Counted from the first letter of the stretch, positions 19,975 through 32,547 are shown. The stretch: DNA of 64,000 nt from Hydrogenovibrio crunogenus (GCF_004786015.1 NZ_CP032096.1:372001-436000); one strand, 5' to 3'. Numbers and translations are program-made. Notes: generated by a model from the sequence alone, not told the origin.

Positions 19975-21780
19975 TTATTGATCCGTTCGTATGCTTGGCA
20001 AGGCTGTCGGTGTATTGGTTTTAAATTGTGAAACCGACAGCATGAGAGAGTGAGATAATTCAGCTAAATTTTGAGCGCTGTCGGAGGTTTGTTCGACCAG
20101 AGCGGCATTTTGTTGAACGCCTTGATCCAGTTCCGAAATGGCCTGGTTGATTTGAGATAACCCTTTCGCCTGTTCTTGCGCACTGTGTGAAATCTCAGTG
20201 ATAATCTCATTCACTGACTGAATGCCTTGAGTCACCCGTTCAAATTCCGAGTTGGTTTCATCCAGCTTGTTTGCTCCTTGCTGCACTTGTGAAACGACTT
20301 GTTCAATTAATGTTCGAATTTCGGTTGAAGCGTCTGATGACTTCGACGCCAGGCTTCGCACTTCACCCGCCACAACGGCGAATCCTTTTCCTTGCTCTCC
20401 CGCTCTAGCCGCTTCGACCGCAGCGTTGAGCGCAAGAAGATTGGTTTGGAAGGCAATGCTGTCTATCAGCTCAATGAACGTACTGATGCGTTCGCTGGCA
20501 GTTTTAATCTCAGACATCGATGCGATGGATTCTCCCATTACATGGTGAGCCTTATCGGTTAGTGTGAGTGTTTCCGAGCTGAAATTTTGTGCTTTTTGTC
20601 CATTGTCGGCCGTTTGTGTGATGGCTGATGTCATTTGTTCCACTGCCGCTGCAATTTCTTCTAAAGAGGCGGCTTGCCCTTGGGTTCGATGAGACAGGTC
20701 TTGATTGCCTTGTGCAATTTGTTCAATGCCACTGTTGACGTCCGTTGAGCAGTCCATGACCTGAGTAATGGTGTTGTTTAGATAGGAAGTGGTCCCATTT
20801 AGGTTTTCCTTAAGTAAGTTAAGCTCTCCTTTAAAGGGGGTCTCAATTTGATGTGTGAGATTGCCTTGATGAAGGGAATCAACGGCTTGGTTAAGCGCTT
20901 GAATACTAATTGAAACGGTATCTACTGTTTGGTTAATGAATGTTTTCAATTCCGTCAAGCGCCCATGTGTTTCTATGTCGACGCGTTGACTGTAATCTGC
21001 GTGATTGACTTTACGCATCACCTGGTTGATTTGGTCAATGATTTGATCCATCTGCTGCATGGCAAAATCAACATTTTTCCTGAGGCTGCCTTTGACATTT
21101 TGATCCATTCGAACAGAAAAATCGCCTTGGGCAATGGCTTGGGAGACAGATTCCAAAGAAGTCATTGTCAGTTCAACGCTGCCAATTGACGCATTGACAT
21201 TGTTTTTAAGGGTTTCTAAGTCGCCATACACTTCAACATCACAGCGAATATCAAACTTGCCATCGGCCACTTCAGCCAGTCGTTCATTAATTTGGTCAAA
21301 AATACTTTTTAAGTTTTGCGACAGTTGATTAAAACTTTGAGAAACTTGCCCGACTTCATCCGGGTGTTTGATAGAAATCGTTTTTGAAAAATCATTGGAT
21401 GAAGTAATTTGTAAAATCCCTTTTTCCAGGGTTTTCAACGGACGTACAATTTTATTCATCAGGGTGTTGTACATCAAAATAAAAAAAGCCCCAACGGCAA
21501 TCAGTACCGCAATAATAAAAATGAGTGTGAGCTGGCTCATCCAAGCCAAGTTTTCTGTCAGGTGGTGTGAAAGCTGAACGATTTCAGAAGGGGTTGATTG
21601 TGCAGAGGTATTTAATAACAGGGGGTGTAATGTTTGCCAGTCTTGTTGAACCAAAAAAATTTCGTGGTGAAGTAAGCTAAAAGCAAACGTGAAAAAAATG
21701 CCGGCACCGGCCATCATGACCAGTAGCAGATTACTCAATGTGGATATTTTGGTTCGGCTCCAAAGCGTTGGCTTTTTCAT
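19975..21780 (-). CDS. Methyl-accepting chemotaxis protein with several HAMP-like units
   Basis: Transmembrane chemoreceptor of 601 residues. Two helices (~18-38 and ~80-103) enclose a short ~40-residue periplasmic segment, too small for a usual ligand domain. A canonical HAMP (~105-160) is followed by at least three more HAMP-like units up to ~345. The signalling tip is [20 protein letters not shown]. No CheR pentapeptide is seen at the C terminus. Position beside the stator operon suggests a motility role. A short input region plus a HAMP chain recalls Aer2- or Frz-type internal sensing. Confidence 0.9.
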   Translation of the reverse strand: MKKPTLWSRTKISTLSNLLLVMMAGAGIFFTFAFSLLHHEIFLVQQDWQTLHPLLLNTSAQSTPSEIVQLSHHLTENLAWMSQLTLIFIIAVLIAVGAFFILMYNTLMNKIVRPLKTLEKGILQITSSNDFSKTISIKHPDEVGQVSQSFNQLSQNLKSIFDQINERLAEVADGKFDIRCDVEVYGDLETLKNNVNASIGSVELTMTSLESVSQAIAQGDFSVRMDQNVKGSLRKNVDFAMQQMDQIIDQINQVMRKVNHADYSQRVDIETHGRLTELKTFINQTVDTVSISIQALNQAVDSLHQGNLTHQIETPFKGELNLLKENLNGTTSYLNNTITQVMDCSTDVNSGIEQIAQGNQDLSHRTQGQAASLEEIAAAVEQMTSAITQTADNGQKAQNFSSETLTLTDKAHHVMGESIASMSEIKTASERISTFIELIDSIAFQTNLLALNAAVEAARAGEQGKGFAVVAGEVRSLASKSSDASTEIRTLIEQVVSQVQQGANKLDETNSEFERVTQGIQSVNEIITEISHSAQEQAKGLSQINQAISELDQGVQQNAALVEQTSDSAQNLAELSHSLMLSVSQFKTNTPTALPSIRTDQ

Positions 21781-21861
21781 TCAGATATTCCTAAGTGCAA
21801 AAAATTTAGTAGTTATATTTATTTGAGGAAATCATTCTAATGATTTTTTAAGCCATTCATA

Positions 21862-22560
21862 TCAAAAGATTTTATTCGGGAGCTGCCAATTTATATGAGG
21901 GATGTTATGGCTGGAAAGATATTGATTTGTCTTGGAAAAGGGCCTGCTACCAAAAAAACCACGATAGGCTGATAAGGGGGAAGGGTGTGGGCTTTTTATG
22001 ATGAAATGGCGAGCCGGGTCGATGATTTTGCCTTTTTTCTGTGCATAAGCCCCCCATAGGATAAAAACAATATTCTGGCGCTGTGAGGACAGAGCGTGAA
22101 TGATGGCATCGGTGAATTGTTCCCAACCTTTGTTTTGGTGCGCATTGGCTTGACCGGCTTCAACGGTGAGCACCGCATTGAGCAATAATACTCCTTGATC
22201 GGCCCAAGATTGTAAATATCCACAATGAGTATTGTCTATGTTCAAATCATCAAGTAGCTCTTTATTGATATTAAGCAACGATTTTGGAAGCGGTTTTACG
22301 CCCGGCAACACGGAAAAACTCAACCCGTGCGCATGCCCCGGCGTAGGGTAAGGGTCTTGCCCTAAAATCACCACTTTAACGTCTTCGAAAGGGGTGCTGT
22401 TCAATGCGTTAAACCAAAGACCTGCTTTCGGGAGTATTTGTTTGCCGGCAGCTTTTTCTTCTAACAAAAAGGTTTTAAGCTGCTGCATATACGGTTTTTC
22501 AAACTCTTCGCCAATAACGTTAAGCCAAGATTCATCGAGTTGGATCTTTTGATCAGGCAT
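21862..22560 (-). CDS. ung: Uracil-DNA glycosylase
   Basis: Removes uracil from DNA. ATG 22560 gives 232 residues, the usual length, and is preceded by AGAGG. Family A motifs are present: GQDPYPTPGHAHGLSFS with the catalytic Asp, LLLNAVLTV, and the minor-groove loop SPHPSPLSAYRGFFG with the catalytic His. It lies 26 bases downstream of pdxH and probably shares its transcript. Confidence 0.97.
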   Translation of the reverse strand: MPDQKIQLDESWLNVIGEEFEKPYMQQLKTFLLEEKAAGKQILPKAGLWFNALNSTPFEDVKVVILGQDPYPTPGHAHGLSFSVLPGVKPLPKSLLNINKELLDDLNIDNTHCGYLQSWADQGVLLLNAVLTVEAGQANAHQNKGWEQFTDAIIHALSSQRQNIVFILWGAYAQKKGKIIDPARHFIIKSPHPSPLSAYRGFFGSRPFSKTNQYLSSHNIPHINWQLPNKIF

Positions 22561-22586
22561 AAAAACCTCTATTGTGGTCATCTGAA

Positions 22587-23237
22587 CTAAGGGTTTAGGC
22601 GGGTAATTTGCCAGGCCTGGTCGTTTTTGGAAAGACGTTGATAACGAAAACGATCGTGTAACCGGCTGGGACGCCCTTGCCAAAATTCAAAATAACAAGG
22701 GTTGAGTTGATACCCACCCCAATGCGCTGGGCAGGTCAAGGATTGCTCAGAGTGAGACATGGCTTCTTCCAGCTTGGCTTCCAAGATATCACGGCTGGCT
22801 ACCGGCTGGCTCTGGTTTGAAATTGACGCCGCAAGCTGACTGTCTTTGGGACGACTGTAAAAATAGGCTTCAGAGGTTTCGCGAGGCACTTTTTGTAGCG
22901 TGCCTTCAATTCGAATTTGTCGATCCAGTTCCGGCCAGAAGAATAATAAAGCGGCTTTGGCATTTTGATCGATTTGCTGACCTTTATCACTGTCATAATG
23001 TGTATAAAAAATAAATCCATCTGAGTTAAAGGCTTTTAATAACACAATACGACTATGAGGCTGACCGTCGGCGCTGACAGTTGAGATGCTCATCGCAGTG
23101 GCATCTTGTTGTGTTTTTTCAAGCGCGGTTTCCATCCAGTCTGAAAACTGATGGAAAGGGTCTGCTTGCAAGTCTGCTCGTCTTAGAGCGGCAAATCCAT
23201 ATTCACGTCTTTCAGCGTGATAATCTCTATTTGGCAT
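22587..23237 (-). CDS. pdxH: Pyridoxamine 5'-phosphate oxidase
   Basis: FMN enzyme making pyridoxal 5'-phosphate. The 216-residue protein shows MSISTVSADGQPHSRIVLLK (FMN region), FYTHYDSDKGQQI, and the C-terminal PdxH motif WGGYQLNPCYFEFWQGRPSRLHDR in shortened view. It ends ITRLNP, as expected. The CCAGGCCTGG palindrome lies in the coding end at 22611-22620, where it encodes Gln-Ala-Trp on the gene strand. It is divergent from parE. Confidence 0.96.
   Translation of the reverse strand: MPNRDYHAERREYGFAALRRADLQADPFHQFSDWMETALEKTQQDATAMSISTVSADGQPHSRIVLLKAFNSDGFIFYTHYDSDKGQQIDQNAKAALLFFWPELDRQIRIEGTLQKVPRETSEAYFYSRPKDSQLAASISNQSQPVASRDILEAKLEEAMSHSEQSLTCPAHWGGYQLNPCYFEFWQGRPSRLHDRFRYQRLSKNDQAWQITRLNP
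22611..22620. repeat. CCAGGCCTGG palindrome inside the 3' end of pdxH
   Basis: Exact 10-bp copy, in coding sequence, with an adjacent GTCGTTTTT stretch resembling the 4349 copy. The left arm is not complementary beyond the core. Confidence 0.7.
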
Positions 23238-23269
23238 AGGTAAGACGTTCCTGTTTGAATCCTTTTTAG

Positions 23270-25210
<1,941 letters not shown>

Positions 25211-25358
25211 TCATTTTCTTTTTTTCGAAAAGGAAAATGTTGATAAAACCCTATTGATAGTAAGGTTTATGCTTTAATTTCAATGGGTTACAAAGTTGCA
25301 AATGGTGTATACTGATCTTGTGTAGTATTTTTACTTATCAAGTAGAGGTTTGCATCCT

Positions 25359-26984
25359 GTGAAGACTGCTAAGAAAACATTTTTTACACAACATCCCTTC
25401 ATCGAGCTAGAAAAAATTATTTCGTCTAATAATTTAATTCTGTTTGTGTTGATTGTGTTGATTATCGCAATCAATTCTGCTGGTTTTTTAAGTGTGAAGT
25501 GGCTTCAGTCAGAATGGACGCAACAATACACAGTCTATCAAACCAAACAAAAACTGTATTTTGACCTTTATCGAGAATCGGGGTATGGCGGATTCATTCA
25601 TGCTTTTAAAAATGCGGTACTCAGAAAAAAAACAATCTATCTGAAATCCCTGTCAACGCACCATCAAAATGTTGAAGAAACGATTTCAAAATTGAAATCT
25701 TTAGCATCAACTCAAGCTGAACAGAACAAACTTCAAGACGTTCAAAACACCTTTCATCATTACTGGCAAAAATATCCCTTGTTGGAAAAGGCGATTCAGG
25801 AAAATTGGTCCGCAGAAAAGTTGGACAACCGCGTCTATGTAAATGATAAAGCGGCCTTGGAAGCTTTAAATGATCTTATTGCGTTAAATCAGAAAAATTT
25901 TAATCGTTCTGTTGCCAGAAATAACCAACTGATTCAACGAGTGGGAGTTTATGAAACTATCTCTTTGGGGGTGATTTTATTTTTCAGTTTGATTTTGTTT
26001 TTTTCCATGAGAAAGAAAGCGGGATTAGTCAATAATGTGTTGAAGATGCAAAAAGAAGCCGTTGCTTACAAAGAACTCTATGAGGCCACGTTAGACAGTA
26101 TGGTTGATGCCTGTATCATTACCAATGAGAAGGGCATTATTGAAAACTTTAACCAGATTGCATTACAGCGTTTTGGGTATACGGCGGAAGAATTGATGGG
26201 CAAACCGATCGAAATTCTTATCCCTCAAGGCGAGCACAAGCGTAATCATGCGCACTACATGGCAAGCTCTTCAATGCATAAAAAGGTTCTTTTTAAAGGC
26301 AGGGAGTTAAAAGCCATTACCAAACATGGCGAGTTGTTGTCTTCTGAAATTACCGTGACCCCTTTAAAGCAAAGTGAGGATTTGAAATATGTCGGGATTA
26401 TTCACGACATTTCGGATCGAATGAAGTTGATGGAACAATTGGGATCTCTGTTAAACCAGTTAAGGGACGAAGCCACCAAAGATTACTTAACAGGATTGCT
26501 AAATCGGAAAGCCTTCTTTGAGCAAGCACATCAGATATGGCTTTCTGCAAAAGAACAGCATCAACCGATTTCATTGTTGATGATTGATATCGACCACTTT
26601 AAACAGATTAATGATTCCTTTGGGCATGATGCGGGTGACCGTGTCCTAATAGAGGTTGCCAGAGTCTTTAATCAAAACTGTCGTGAAGAAGACTTAATTT
26701 GTCGTTATGGTGGGGAAGAGTTTGTTATTTTACTTGAGAATAAAGATGAAGAGCCCGCGCTGGAATTTGCTTCACGACTGAAAAAAATTGTTGAAGAAAT
26801 CTCTGTGAAGGAGCAAAGCGAAGAAATCCGTTTTTCTATCAGTATTGGTGTAGCTACAGGTGATGCACTTGAGTTAAATTCAATTGAATCGTTTATTTCT
26901 CAAGCGGATCAAGCGCTTTATCAAGCCAAAGCGAATGGACGAAATCGAGTAGAGATATTTCACACAGAAGAAAAAAAGCGATAA
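25359..26984 (+). CDS. Membrane-bound PAS-GGDEF diguanylate cyclase
   Basis: Predicted c-di-GMP synthase of 541 residues. Two membrane helices (~27-48 and ~200-220) enclose a helical periplasmic sensor. A PAS domain (~240-360, ending in a PAC-like YVGIIHDIS) leads to the GGDEF domain (~375-535). The active site reads YGGEEF, an accepted variant. An RxxD inhibitory site (REED) lies five residues before it. I chose GTG 25359 because AGAGG is correctly spaced; an in-frame TTG at 25350 is too close. Confidence 0.9.
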   Translation: MKTAKKTFFTQHPFIELEKIISSNNLILFVLIVLIIAINSAGFLSVKWLQSEWTQQYTVYQTKQKLYFDLYRESGYGGFIHAFKNAVLRKKTIYLKSLSTHHQNVEETISKLKSLASTQAEQNKLQDVQNTFHHYWQKYPLLEKAIQENWSAEKLDNRVYVNDKAALEALNDLIALNQKNFNRSVARNNQLIQRVGVYETISLGVILFFSLILFFSMRKKAGLVNNVLKMQKEAVAYKELYEATLDSMVDACIITNEKGIIENFNQIALQRFGYTAEELMGKPIEILIPQGEHKRNHAHYMASSSMHKKVLFKGRELKAITKHGELLSSEITVTPLKQSEDLKYVGIIHDISDRMKLMEQLGSLLNQLRDEATKDYLTGLLNRKAFFEQAHQIWLSAKEQHQPISLLMIDIDHFKQINDSFGHDAGDRVLIEVARVFNQNCREEDLICRYGGEEFVILLENKDEEPALEFASRLKKIVEEISVKEQSEEIRFSISIGVATGDALELNSIESFISQADQALYQAKANGRNRVEIFHTEEKKR

Positions 26985-27017
26985 ACTTATTTTAATAAGT
27001 AACCGCCTCTTTTTACC

Positions 27018-27185
27018 GTGTATGAGAAGGGTGCCAAAATTGTCGGGCGATCAACCGATGGTTGGTCGTTTGAAGATGAAATCAAAGAGGGTACAGAGTC
27101 GTTGATGATTCTGGATCAGCGCCTGGAAAAAGAAATGCAAGTGGTTCAATTTCATGTGTATTATGATCGAGTGACAGAGCTTTGA
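27018..27185 (+). pseudogene. Probable remnant of an unidentified gene (55 codons)
   Basis: A 55-codon frame from GTG 27018 to TGA 27185 has coding-like composition (VYEKGAKIVGRSTDGW, ending FHVYYDRVTEL). It lacks a ribosome-binding site, and an in-frame TAA lies five codons upstream of the GTG. It reads like the C-terminal end of a larger protein. It lies in the gap between the diguanylate cyclase and the MscS-like gene. A genuine small gene is possible but less likely. Confidence 0.4.
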
Positions 27186-27274
27186 AGAAAGCCCTCTCAG
27201 AAAATAGATGTTAACAATCAACGTAACAACGATTAAACGTTGTAAATTTTATTTTTCATGAAAAGAAACTCACC

Positions 27275-27844
27275 ATGACTGACTTTTTTACAGATTTACC
27301 CTTTTCATCATCGCCACTGATTGCCAGTGGCTTGATTATATTGGTGTATTTTCTATTGAATGGTATTTTAAGAAAAGTGATTACCTCCATTGGGGAATTC
27401 AAAAAAGTACCGGTAGGAAGACACACCCAGGTCTATAAGTATTTTCATTTTATTTTACTCGTGTTCACAGCAGTGGCTTTGTTGATTGCCTGGGGGATTG
27501 ATTATAAAGGGTTGGCTGTTTTAGCTACGTCCATCTTGGCTATGCTTGCTGTCGCTTTAGTCGCCCAATGGTCGATTCTGAGTAATGTCACTGCGGGTGT
27601 CTTGATCTTCTTTACGTTTCCAGTTCGGATTGGCGATAAGATGGAAATTATTGATGGTGCTTCTTCGGTTATCGGAGAAATCATTGAAATTAATCTGTTT
27701 CAAATTATTTTAGAAGATGAAGATCAACAGTTGATTTCTTACCCCAACAATCTTTTGTTGCAAAAAGCCGTTAGAAAAATTCAACCTAAGTCTTCTTCAA
27801 CAAAACCAATGACCGTTAAACGCATGCGAGATCGTTTAAAATAA
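27275..27844 (+). CDS. Small MscS-family mechanosensitive channel protein
   Basis: A 189-residue membrane protein with hydrophobic segments near residues 14-32, 52-72 and 76-110. The last matches the MscS pore region and leads into the beta domain (FTFPVRIGDKMEI). It lacks most of the C-terminal cytoplasmic vestibule, so it is a short form that may release or sense rather than act like full MscS. It converges on the PilZ gene four bases away. Confidence 0.8.
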   Translation: MTDFFTDLPFSSSPLIASGLIILVYFLLNGILRKVITSIGEFKKVPVGRHTQVYKYFHFILLVFTAVALLIAWGIDYKGLAVLATSILAMLAVALVAQWSILSNVTAGVLIFFTFPVRIGDKMEIIDGASSVIGEIIEINLFQIILEDEDQQLISYPNNLLLQKAVRKIQPKSSSTKPMTVKRMRDRLK

Positions 27845-27848
27845 CGGG

Positions 27849-28187
27849 CTAATCTAATCGGTGATGGTGTCGAATGAATTCAGCGATTATCGCATGCATG
27901 TAAGTCGGTAAATTGCTGAATTGTAACCCGATTAAGTATTGTTTCTGTACCGAAGTGGCATGGATGATTATGACTTCAAGTCGGATGGATTCACGATTCA
28001 ATAACGGCAAGTTAAAGTTGACGGAAACCGCTTCTCCGGTTTCGATTGGTTCCGGTGAGAGAATGCCGATACCATTTTCAGATAAATCAAGCATTTTTCC
28101 ATGAATCGACTGATGGGTTGTTTGAATGGAAATGGGTCTTTCGGTGGCAATTCTGTCAAATTTTCGCTGTTCTGTTTGGTTTCGCAT
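27849..28187 (-). CDS. PilZ-domain protein
   Basis: A 112-residue single-domain PilZ protein, a predicted c-di-GMP receptor. The basic N-terminal motif EQRKFDR and the downstream DLSENGIGI box match the PilZ RxxxR and D/NxSxxG signatures. With the diguanylate cyclase at 25359-26984 nearby, it could respond to local c-di-GMP output. Its target is not indicated. Confidence 0.85.
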   Translation of the reverse strand: MRNQTEQRKFDRIATERPISIQTTHQSIHGKMLDLSENGIGILSPEPIETGEAVSVNFNLPLLNRESIRLEVIIIHATSVQKQYLIGLQFSNLPTYMHAIIAEFIRHHHRLD

Positions 28188-28307
28188 AGTCTATCCGGTC
28201 AGTTGTTCTATGAAGTCAATCAAGAATACGTTTTAAGTTTTATTCCGTATCTTAACTATGATAAATTAACTTTCTATGAATAGAAACGATAAACATTGAG
28301 AGAAAGC

Positions 28308-28604
28308 ATGCATTATTCCATCCAGGTTGAAAATATTAAATGTGGGGGGTGTGCAAACTCCATTCAATCCAGTCTTAACCGTATTGATGGAATTTCACAG
28401 GTTGAAGTTGATATTGAGGCAGGCCTGGTTAATTTTGATGCGCAAACAGACCTCGCCACCGAATCGGTTAAAAAACAGCTTTTAAAAATGGGGTATCCCG
28501 AAGTCGGCTCGACAGAAGGGCTTAATGCGATGGGTGCAAAAGCAAAGTCTTTTGTTTCCTGTGCCGTCGGCAAAATGAGTGCTGATTCGGACACGAAATC
28601 TTAA
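28308..28604 (+). CDS. Heavy-metal-associated (HMA) domain protein
   Basis: A 98-residue protein with an N-terminal HMA/CopZ-like fold (ferredoxin-like). The metal-binding CGGC in [14 protein letters not shown] is near residue 11. It resembles copper chaperones, with a longer C-terminal tail (~70-98) holding one more Cys. ATG 28308 follows GAGAGAAAGC. The CAGGCCTGG motif occurs inside at 28420-28428. No metal-transport partner is adjacent; parC follows. Confidence 0.82.
   Translation: MHYSIQVENIKCGGCANSIQSSLNRIDGISQVEVDIEAGLVNFDAQTDLATESVKKQLLKMGYPEVGSTEGLNAMGAKAKSFVSCAVGKMSADSDTKS
28420..28428. repeat. CAGGCCTGG copy inside the HMA gene
   Basis: Nine of ten bases of the recurrent palindrome, in coding sequence (encodes part of EAGLVN). 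No flanking inverted repeat. Confidence 0.6.
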
Positions 28605-28641
28605 ATCATGTTACACACAATTAGAACAACAAGAGGCATGG

Positions 28642-30870
28642 ATGAGCCAGCAAATGATTAATTATGAAGGCATCGAGCAACAGTCTGTTGCGCAATTTAC
28701 AGAAAAAGCTTATTTAGATTATGCGATGTATGTCATTTTGGATAGAGCATTGCCACATATCGGTGATGGTTTAAAGCCTGTTCAGCGTCGAATCATTTAT
28801 GCCATGTCTGAGCTGGGGTTGAAGTCAACTGCAAAGCATAAAAAGTCAGCAAGGACCGTTGGGGATGTATTAGGTAAATTCCACCCTCATGGAGATTCTG
28901 CCTGTTATGAAGCCATGGTACTGATGGCGCAAGATTTTTCATTTCGTTATCCATTGGTGGATGGTCAAGGAAACTGGGGATCGGTCGATGACCCGAAATC
29001 TTTTGCCGCCATGCGTTATACCGAAGCCAAGCTTTCTAAGTTCAGTCAACTTCTTCTGGAAGAAACCGCTCAAGGAACGGTTGATTGGGTGCCGAACTTT
29101 GATGGCAGTTTGAATGAACCCTCGGTGTTGCCTGCTCGAGTGCCACATGTTTTGTTGAACGGAACTTCCGGGATTGCCGTTGGGATGGCAACCGATATCC
29201 CGCCGCATAATTTGCGAGAAGTCGTCAATGCTTGTGTCGCATTACTGGATAACCAAAACCTCACCACGCAAGAACTGTGTGAGCATCTTCCTGGGCCTGA
29301 TTACCCCAATAATGCTTTAGTGATTACCCCCGCTGCAGAGCGGTTACGTTTATATGAGACCGGCAGTGGCTCTATTCGTCAACGCGCAAATTATGTTGTT
29401 GAAGAAGGGGTGAATGTCGTTATTGATGCCCTGCCGTTCCAAGTGTCTGGCGCAAAGGTACTTGAACAGATTGCCTCGCAAATGCGTGCCAAGAAATTAC
29501 CGATGGTGGTGGATTTAAGAGATGAATCCGACCATGAAAATCCGATCCGTTTGGTGGTGGAGTTGCGCTCCAAGCGAGTGGATGTCGAAGCGGCCATGTT
29601 GCATTTGTTCGCCACAACCGATTTAGAGCGCAGTTATCGCGTGAACTTGAATGTCATTGGGTTGAATGGTCGTCCGCAGGTAAAAAGCTTAAAAACCATG
29701 TTGACGGAATGGCTGGTATATCGAACTGAAACAGTTCGAAGACGTCTGCAACATCGTTTGGATAAAGTGCTGGCGCGCCTGCATATTTTGGATGGGCTTT
29801 TAATTGCCTTTTTGAATATCGATGAAGTGATTGCCATTATTCGTGAAGAAGATAAGCCTAAACCGGTGCTGATGGAACGGTTCGGGCTATCAGATACACA
29901 AGCGGAAGCCGTGCTGGAGTTGAAACTTCGTCAATTGGCTAAGCTGGAAGAGATGCGTATTCGAGGAGAGCAAGAGGAACTTGAAGCGGAGCGTCAGAAA
30001 ATTGAAAAGATTTTGGGTAGTGCGGCACGTATGAAAACACTGGTCAAAAAAGAATTGTTGGCGGATGCCGAGGCTTATGGTGATGATCGTCGCTCCCCTT
30101 TATCTGATGCAAAACAGGCTCAAGCAATGAGTGAGCAGGATTTACTGCCTTCTGAGTCTATTACGGTAGTGTTATCAGAAAATGGATGGGTTCGAGCGGC
30201 CAAAGGACATGATGTCGATGGCCGTACTCTAGGGTATAAATCTGGAGATGCCTTTTGTTCTCAGGCACTCGGTCAAAGTCGACAGCTTTCCGTTTTCTTA
30301 GATGATACGGGACGTGCTTACAGTTTGCCTGCCCACAGTTTGCCTTCTGCGAGAAGTCATGGTGAACCATTAACAGGACGACTGAGTCCTGCTTCAGGAG
30401 CGAAATTTAAACAAGTCATGTTGGGACAACCAAAGGAACAATATGTTCTGGCTTCATCTGCCGGGTACGGTTTTATCACTGAGTTGGAAAACCTTTATTC
30501 TAAAAACAAAGCGGGTAAAGCGGCTATTTCATTACCAAAAGGCAGTGATTTGTTAACGCCCGCGAAGGTTGAAGCGGAAAACTGGGTAATGGTGGTAACG
30601 GATGAGCCTCGCATGTTGGTGTTTGAAATGTCCGAGCTGCCTGTTTTATCAAAAGGAAAAGGGAATAAGTTAATTCAGATGCCGAAAGGCGTGTCTGTTA
30701 AAGCCGTTTTTGCCTTTCAGCCTGGTCAGAAGGTTGAAGTTGTGGCAGGAAAGTATTCAAAATCATTTGGTGCGACCGCCATTGAGGAAGCCTTTTCAAA
30801 CAGAGCAAAACGCGGCATTTCTTTGCCTAGAACACTCAAAAATACAAATGAAATTCGTCTTGCCGAATAA
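28642..30870 (+). CDS. parC: DNA topoisomerase IV subunit A
   Basis: DNA-cleaving subunit of topoisomerase IV, 742 residues, ParC-sized. The quinolone-region motif [13 protein letters not shown] is near residue 80, and the catalytic Tyr is in [11 protein letters not shown] near 122. The C-terminal beta-pinwheel is shorter than in GyrA and has no GyrA box. ATG 28642 follows AAGAGGCATGG; an in-frame start 21 codons upstream overlaps the HMA gene and lacks support. Confidence 0.95.
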   Translation: MSQQMINYEGIEQQSVAQFTEKAYLDYAMYVILDRALPHIGDGLKPVQRRIIYAMSELGLKSTAKHKKSARTVGDVLGKFHPHGDSACYEAMVLMAQDFSFRYPLVDGQGNWGSVDDPKSFAAMRYTEAKLSKFSQLLLEETAQGTVDWVPNFDGSLNEPSVLPARVPHVLLNGTSGIAVGMATDIPPHNLREVVNACVALLDNQNLTTQELCEHLPGPDYPNNALVITPAAERLRLYETGSGSIRQRANYVVEEGVNVVIDALPFQVSGAKVLEQIASQMRAKKLPMVVDLRDESDHENPIRLVVELRSKRVDVEAAMLHLFATTDLERSYRVNLNVIGLNGRPQVKSLKTMLTEWLVYRTETVRRRLQHRLDKVLARLHILDGLLIAFLNIDEVIAIIREEDKPKPVLMERFGLSDTQAEAVLELKLRQLAKLEEMRIRGEQEELEAERQKIEKILGSAARMKTLVKKELLADAEAYGDDRRSPLSDAKQAQAMSEQDLLPSESITVVLSENGWVRAAKGHDVDGRTLGYKSGDAFCSQALGQSRQLSVFLDDTGRAYSLPAHSLPSARSHGEPLTGRLSPASGAKFKQVMLGQPKEQYVLASSAGYGFITELENLYSKNKAGKAAISLPKGSDLLTPAKVEAENWVMVVTDEPRMLVFEMSELPVLSKGKGNKLIQMPKGVSVKAVFAFQPGQKVEVVAGKYSKSFGATAIEEAFSNRAKRGISLPRTLKNTNEIRLAE

Positions 30871-30945
30871 TTAGGATGCTTCTTTGGTATTATTGTTGCT
30901 TAATCGAACTTAGATTAATTTAACAGTGTCAAAAAAGTAACCATT

Positions 30946-31782
30946 ATGATTTCAAAACCTTTTGCAATACTTGTCGTTCTAGGGAGCTCTATCGGGGGGT
31001 TCCTGATGGCCGGCGGCTCCCTTATTTCCTTGTGGCACCCTGCTGAGTTAGTGGTTATTATCGGACTTGGTTTAGGGGTTTTTCTTGGATCAACGCCTGT
31101 CTATATCTGGCTGAAAACCATGACGTACCTAGGGCGTTATTTTGGCGGGGGTCGCGTTAACAAAAAGATTTATGTGGAAGTCTTGGGATTGCTGGACGAA
31201 CTTTCTCGCTTAGCGAGATCACAAGGGTTATTGGCACTGGAAAACCATGTGGTCGCGCCTGAAAGCAGTTCCATCTTTGCAAAATACCCGTTGATTTTAA
31301 AGCATAAAGAGTTAAAAAAATTCATTGTTGATAACTTTGGTTACTTGTTATTAAACCCTCCGCAAGCACTCAGTTTTGAAAATTACTTGCACGATCAAAT
31401 TGAAGACATTACCCAGTCGATGATGGAAGTGCCGAAAGCGACCGGCAAGATTGCCAACTTAATGCCGGGTTTCGGGATCATTGCCGCTGTTATGGGGGTC
31501 ATCTTAACGATGAACTTGCTGGGCGGCGATATGGATGTGGCAAAAATTGGTAATTCGATCGGGGCCGCTTTGGTCGGAACCCTAACCGGGATTTTTGTGG
31601 CTTTCTCCATCATTGCCCCTTTTACCCATGCGGTTGAAGTGATGATTCGACAAGATAAAGCCATTTTTGTAGTGGTGGCCTCATTCCTAACTGCCTTTGC
31701 GCATGGTGTTTCACCTAGTATGGCGCTGGAAGTGGGTAGACAGCGCATCCCTGCTGAATTTGAAGTCCCACGAGAAGGGTAG
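30946..31782 (+). CDS. motA: Flagellar motor protein MotA
   Basis: Canonical MotA of 278 residues, four membrane helices, E. coli-like. Pore helices show LMPGFGIIAAVMGVILTM and GAALVGTLTGIFVAFSII near residues 168-225. The rotor-facing loop is between residues ~60 and ~160. motB follows after six bases. This is the second stator locus in the window; the other, at 17.7-20 kb, is PomA-like, so the cell may use two stator sets. Confidence 0.93.
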   Translation: MISKPFAILVVLGSSIGGFLMAGGSLISLWHPAELVVIIGLGLGVFLGSTPVYIWLKTMTYLGRYFGGGRVNKKIYVEVLGLLDELSRLARSQGLLALENHVVAPESSSIFAKYPLILKHKELKKFIVDNFGYLLLNPPQALSFENYLHDQIEDITQSMMEVPKATGKIANLMPGFGIIAAVMGVILTMNLLGGDMDVAKIGNSIGAALVGTLTGIFVAFSIIAPFTHAVEVMIRQDKAIFVVVASFLTAFAHGVSPSMALEVGRQRIPAEFEVPREG

Positions 31783-31788
31783 TCGAAT

Positions 31789-32535
31789 ATGAGTCGTAGG
31801 CAACGTCACGAAGAGTGTCCGGAAGAAGGCGGGGCTTGGGAAATCGCACTGGCCGATTTGATGACCACTCTGATGGTTTTCTTTTTGGTGATGTGGTTGA
31901 CGTCGATTGTGGACCCCGATAAACGTAAAGCGTTTGTTGAAGCCTTGGTGGGTGAAGGTGCGGGAGGTGAAAATATCTCCGCCGATGAAACCAATACCCC
32001 TAGAGAGCCGAGCATCATGAAAGAAGATTTGAAGCCGGTGAGCACGGAAGAAATTCAACAGGCGATGTCGAAGGTTAATCCTAAAGACATTGATATTGAA
32101 GACACGCCTGAGTACACCAAGATTACGCTTCGATCGGATAGTTTCTTTGAAAGTGGGCGTGCCACGATCACCGATAAAACTCGTGAACAGTTAGAGCAAC
32201 TGGGTGAAACCTTGGCCGGGCGAGATCAGGAAATAACGATTACCGGGTATACCGACAGTATACCGATTGAAAACCTACAGTTTCCGTCGAACTGGGAGCT
32301 TTCTGCCGCCCGAGCGGCGACCGTTGCCCGAACCTTCATTTACATGGGGGTGGATAAAAACCTGGTGACGATTTCAGGGAAAGCAGATAACGATGCTGTG
32401 GCACCCAACGCAACCGCGTATGGGCGTTCTTTGAACCGCCGCGTGATTATTCTGGTGAATAAACAATCGCAAAAACAACGGTCAGCACAGCCACAATCGC
32501 CTAAGCCAACCTTCGATTATCGTTATCAACAATGA
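31789..32535 (+). CDS. motB: Flagellar motor protein MotB
   Basis: Stator B subunit of 248 residues. The single helix has the proton-binding Asp23 in WEIALADLMTTLMVFFLVMW. A plug/linker (~45-95) leads to the OmpA-type peptidoglycan-binding domain (~115-230; TITGYTDSIP, NRRVIILV). It is translationally close to motA and convergent with moeB, whose stop lies 12 bases away without a visible terminator. Confidence 0.93.
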   Translation: MSRRQRHEECPEEGGAWEIALADLMTTLMVFFLVMWLTSIVDPDKRKAFVEALVGEGAGGENISADETNTPREPSIMKEDLKPVSTEEIQQAMSKVNPKDIDIEDTPEYTKITLRSDSFFESGRATITDKTREQLEQLGETLAGRDQEITITGYTDSIPIENLQFPSNWELSAARAATVARTFIYMGVDKNLVTISGKADNDAVAPNATAYGRSLNRRVIILVNKQSQKQRSAQPQSPKPTFDYRYQQ

Positions 32536-32547
32536 TAACGGTGTGAA

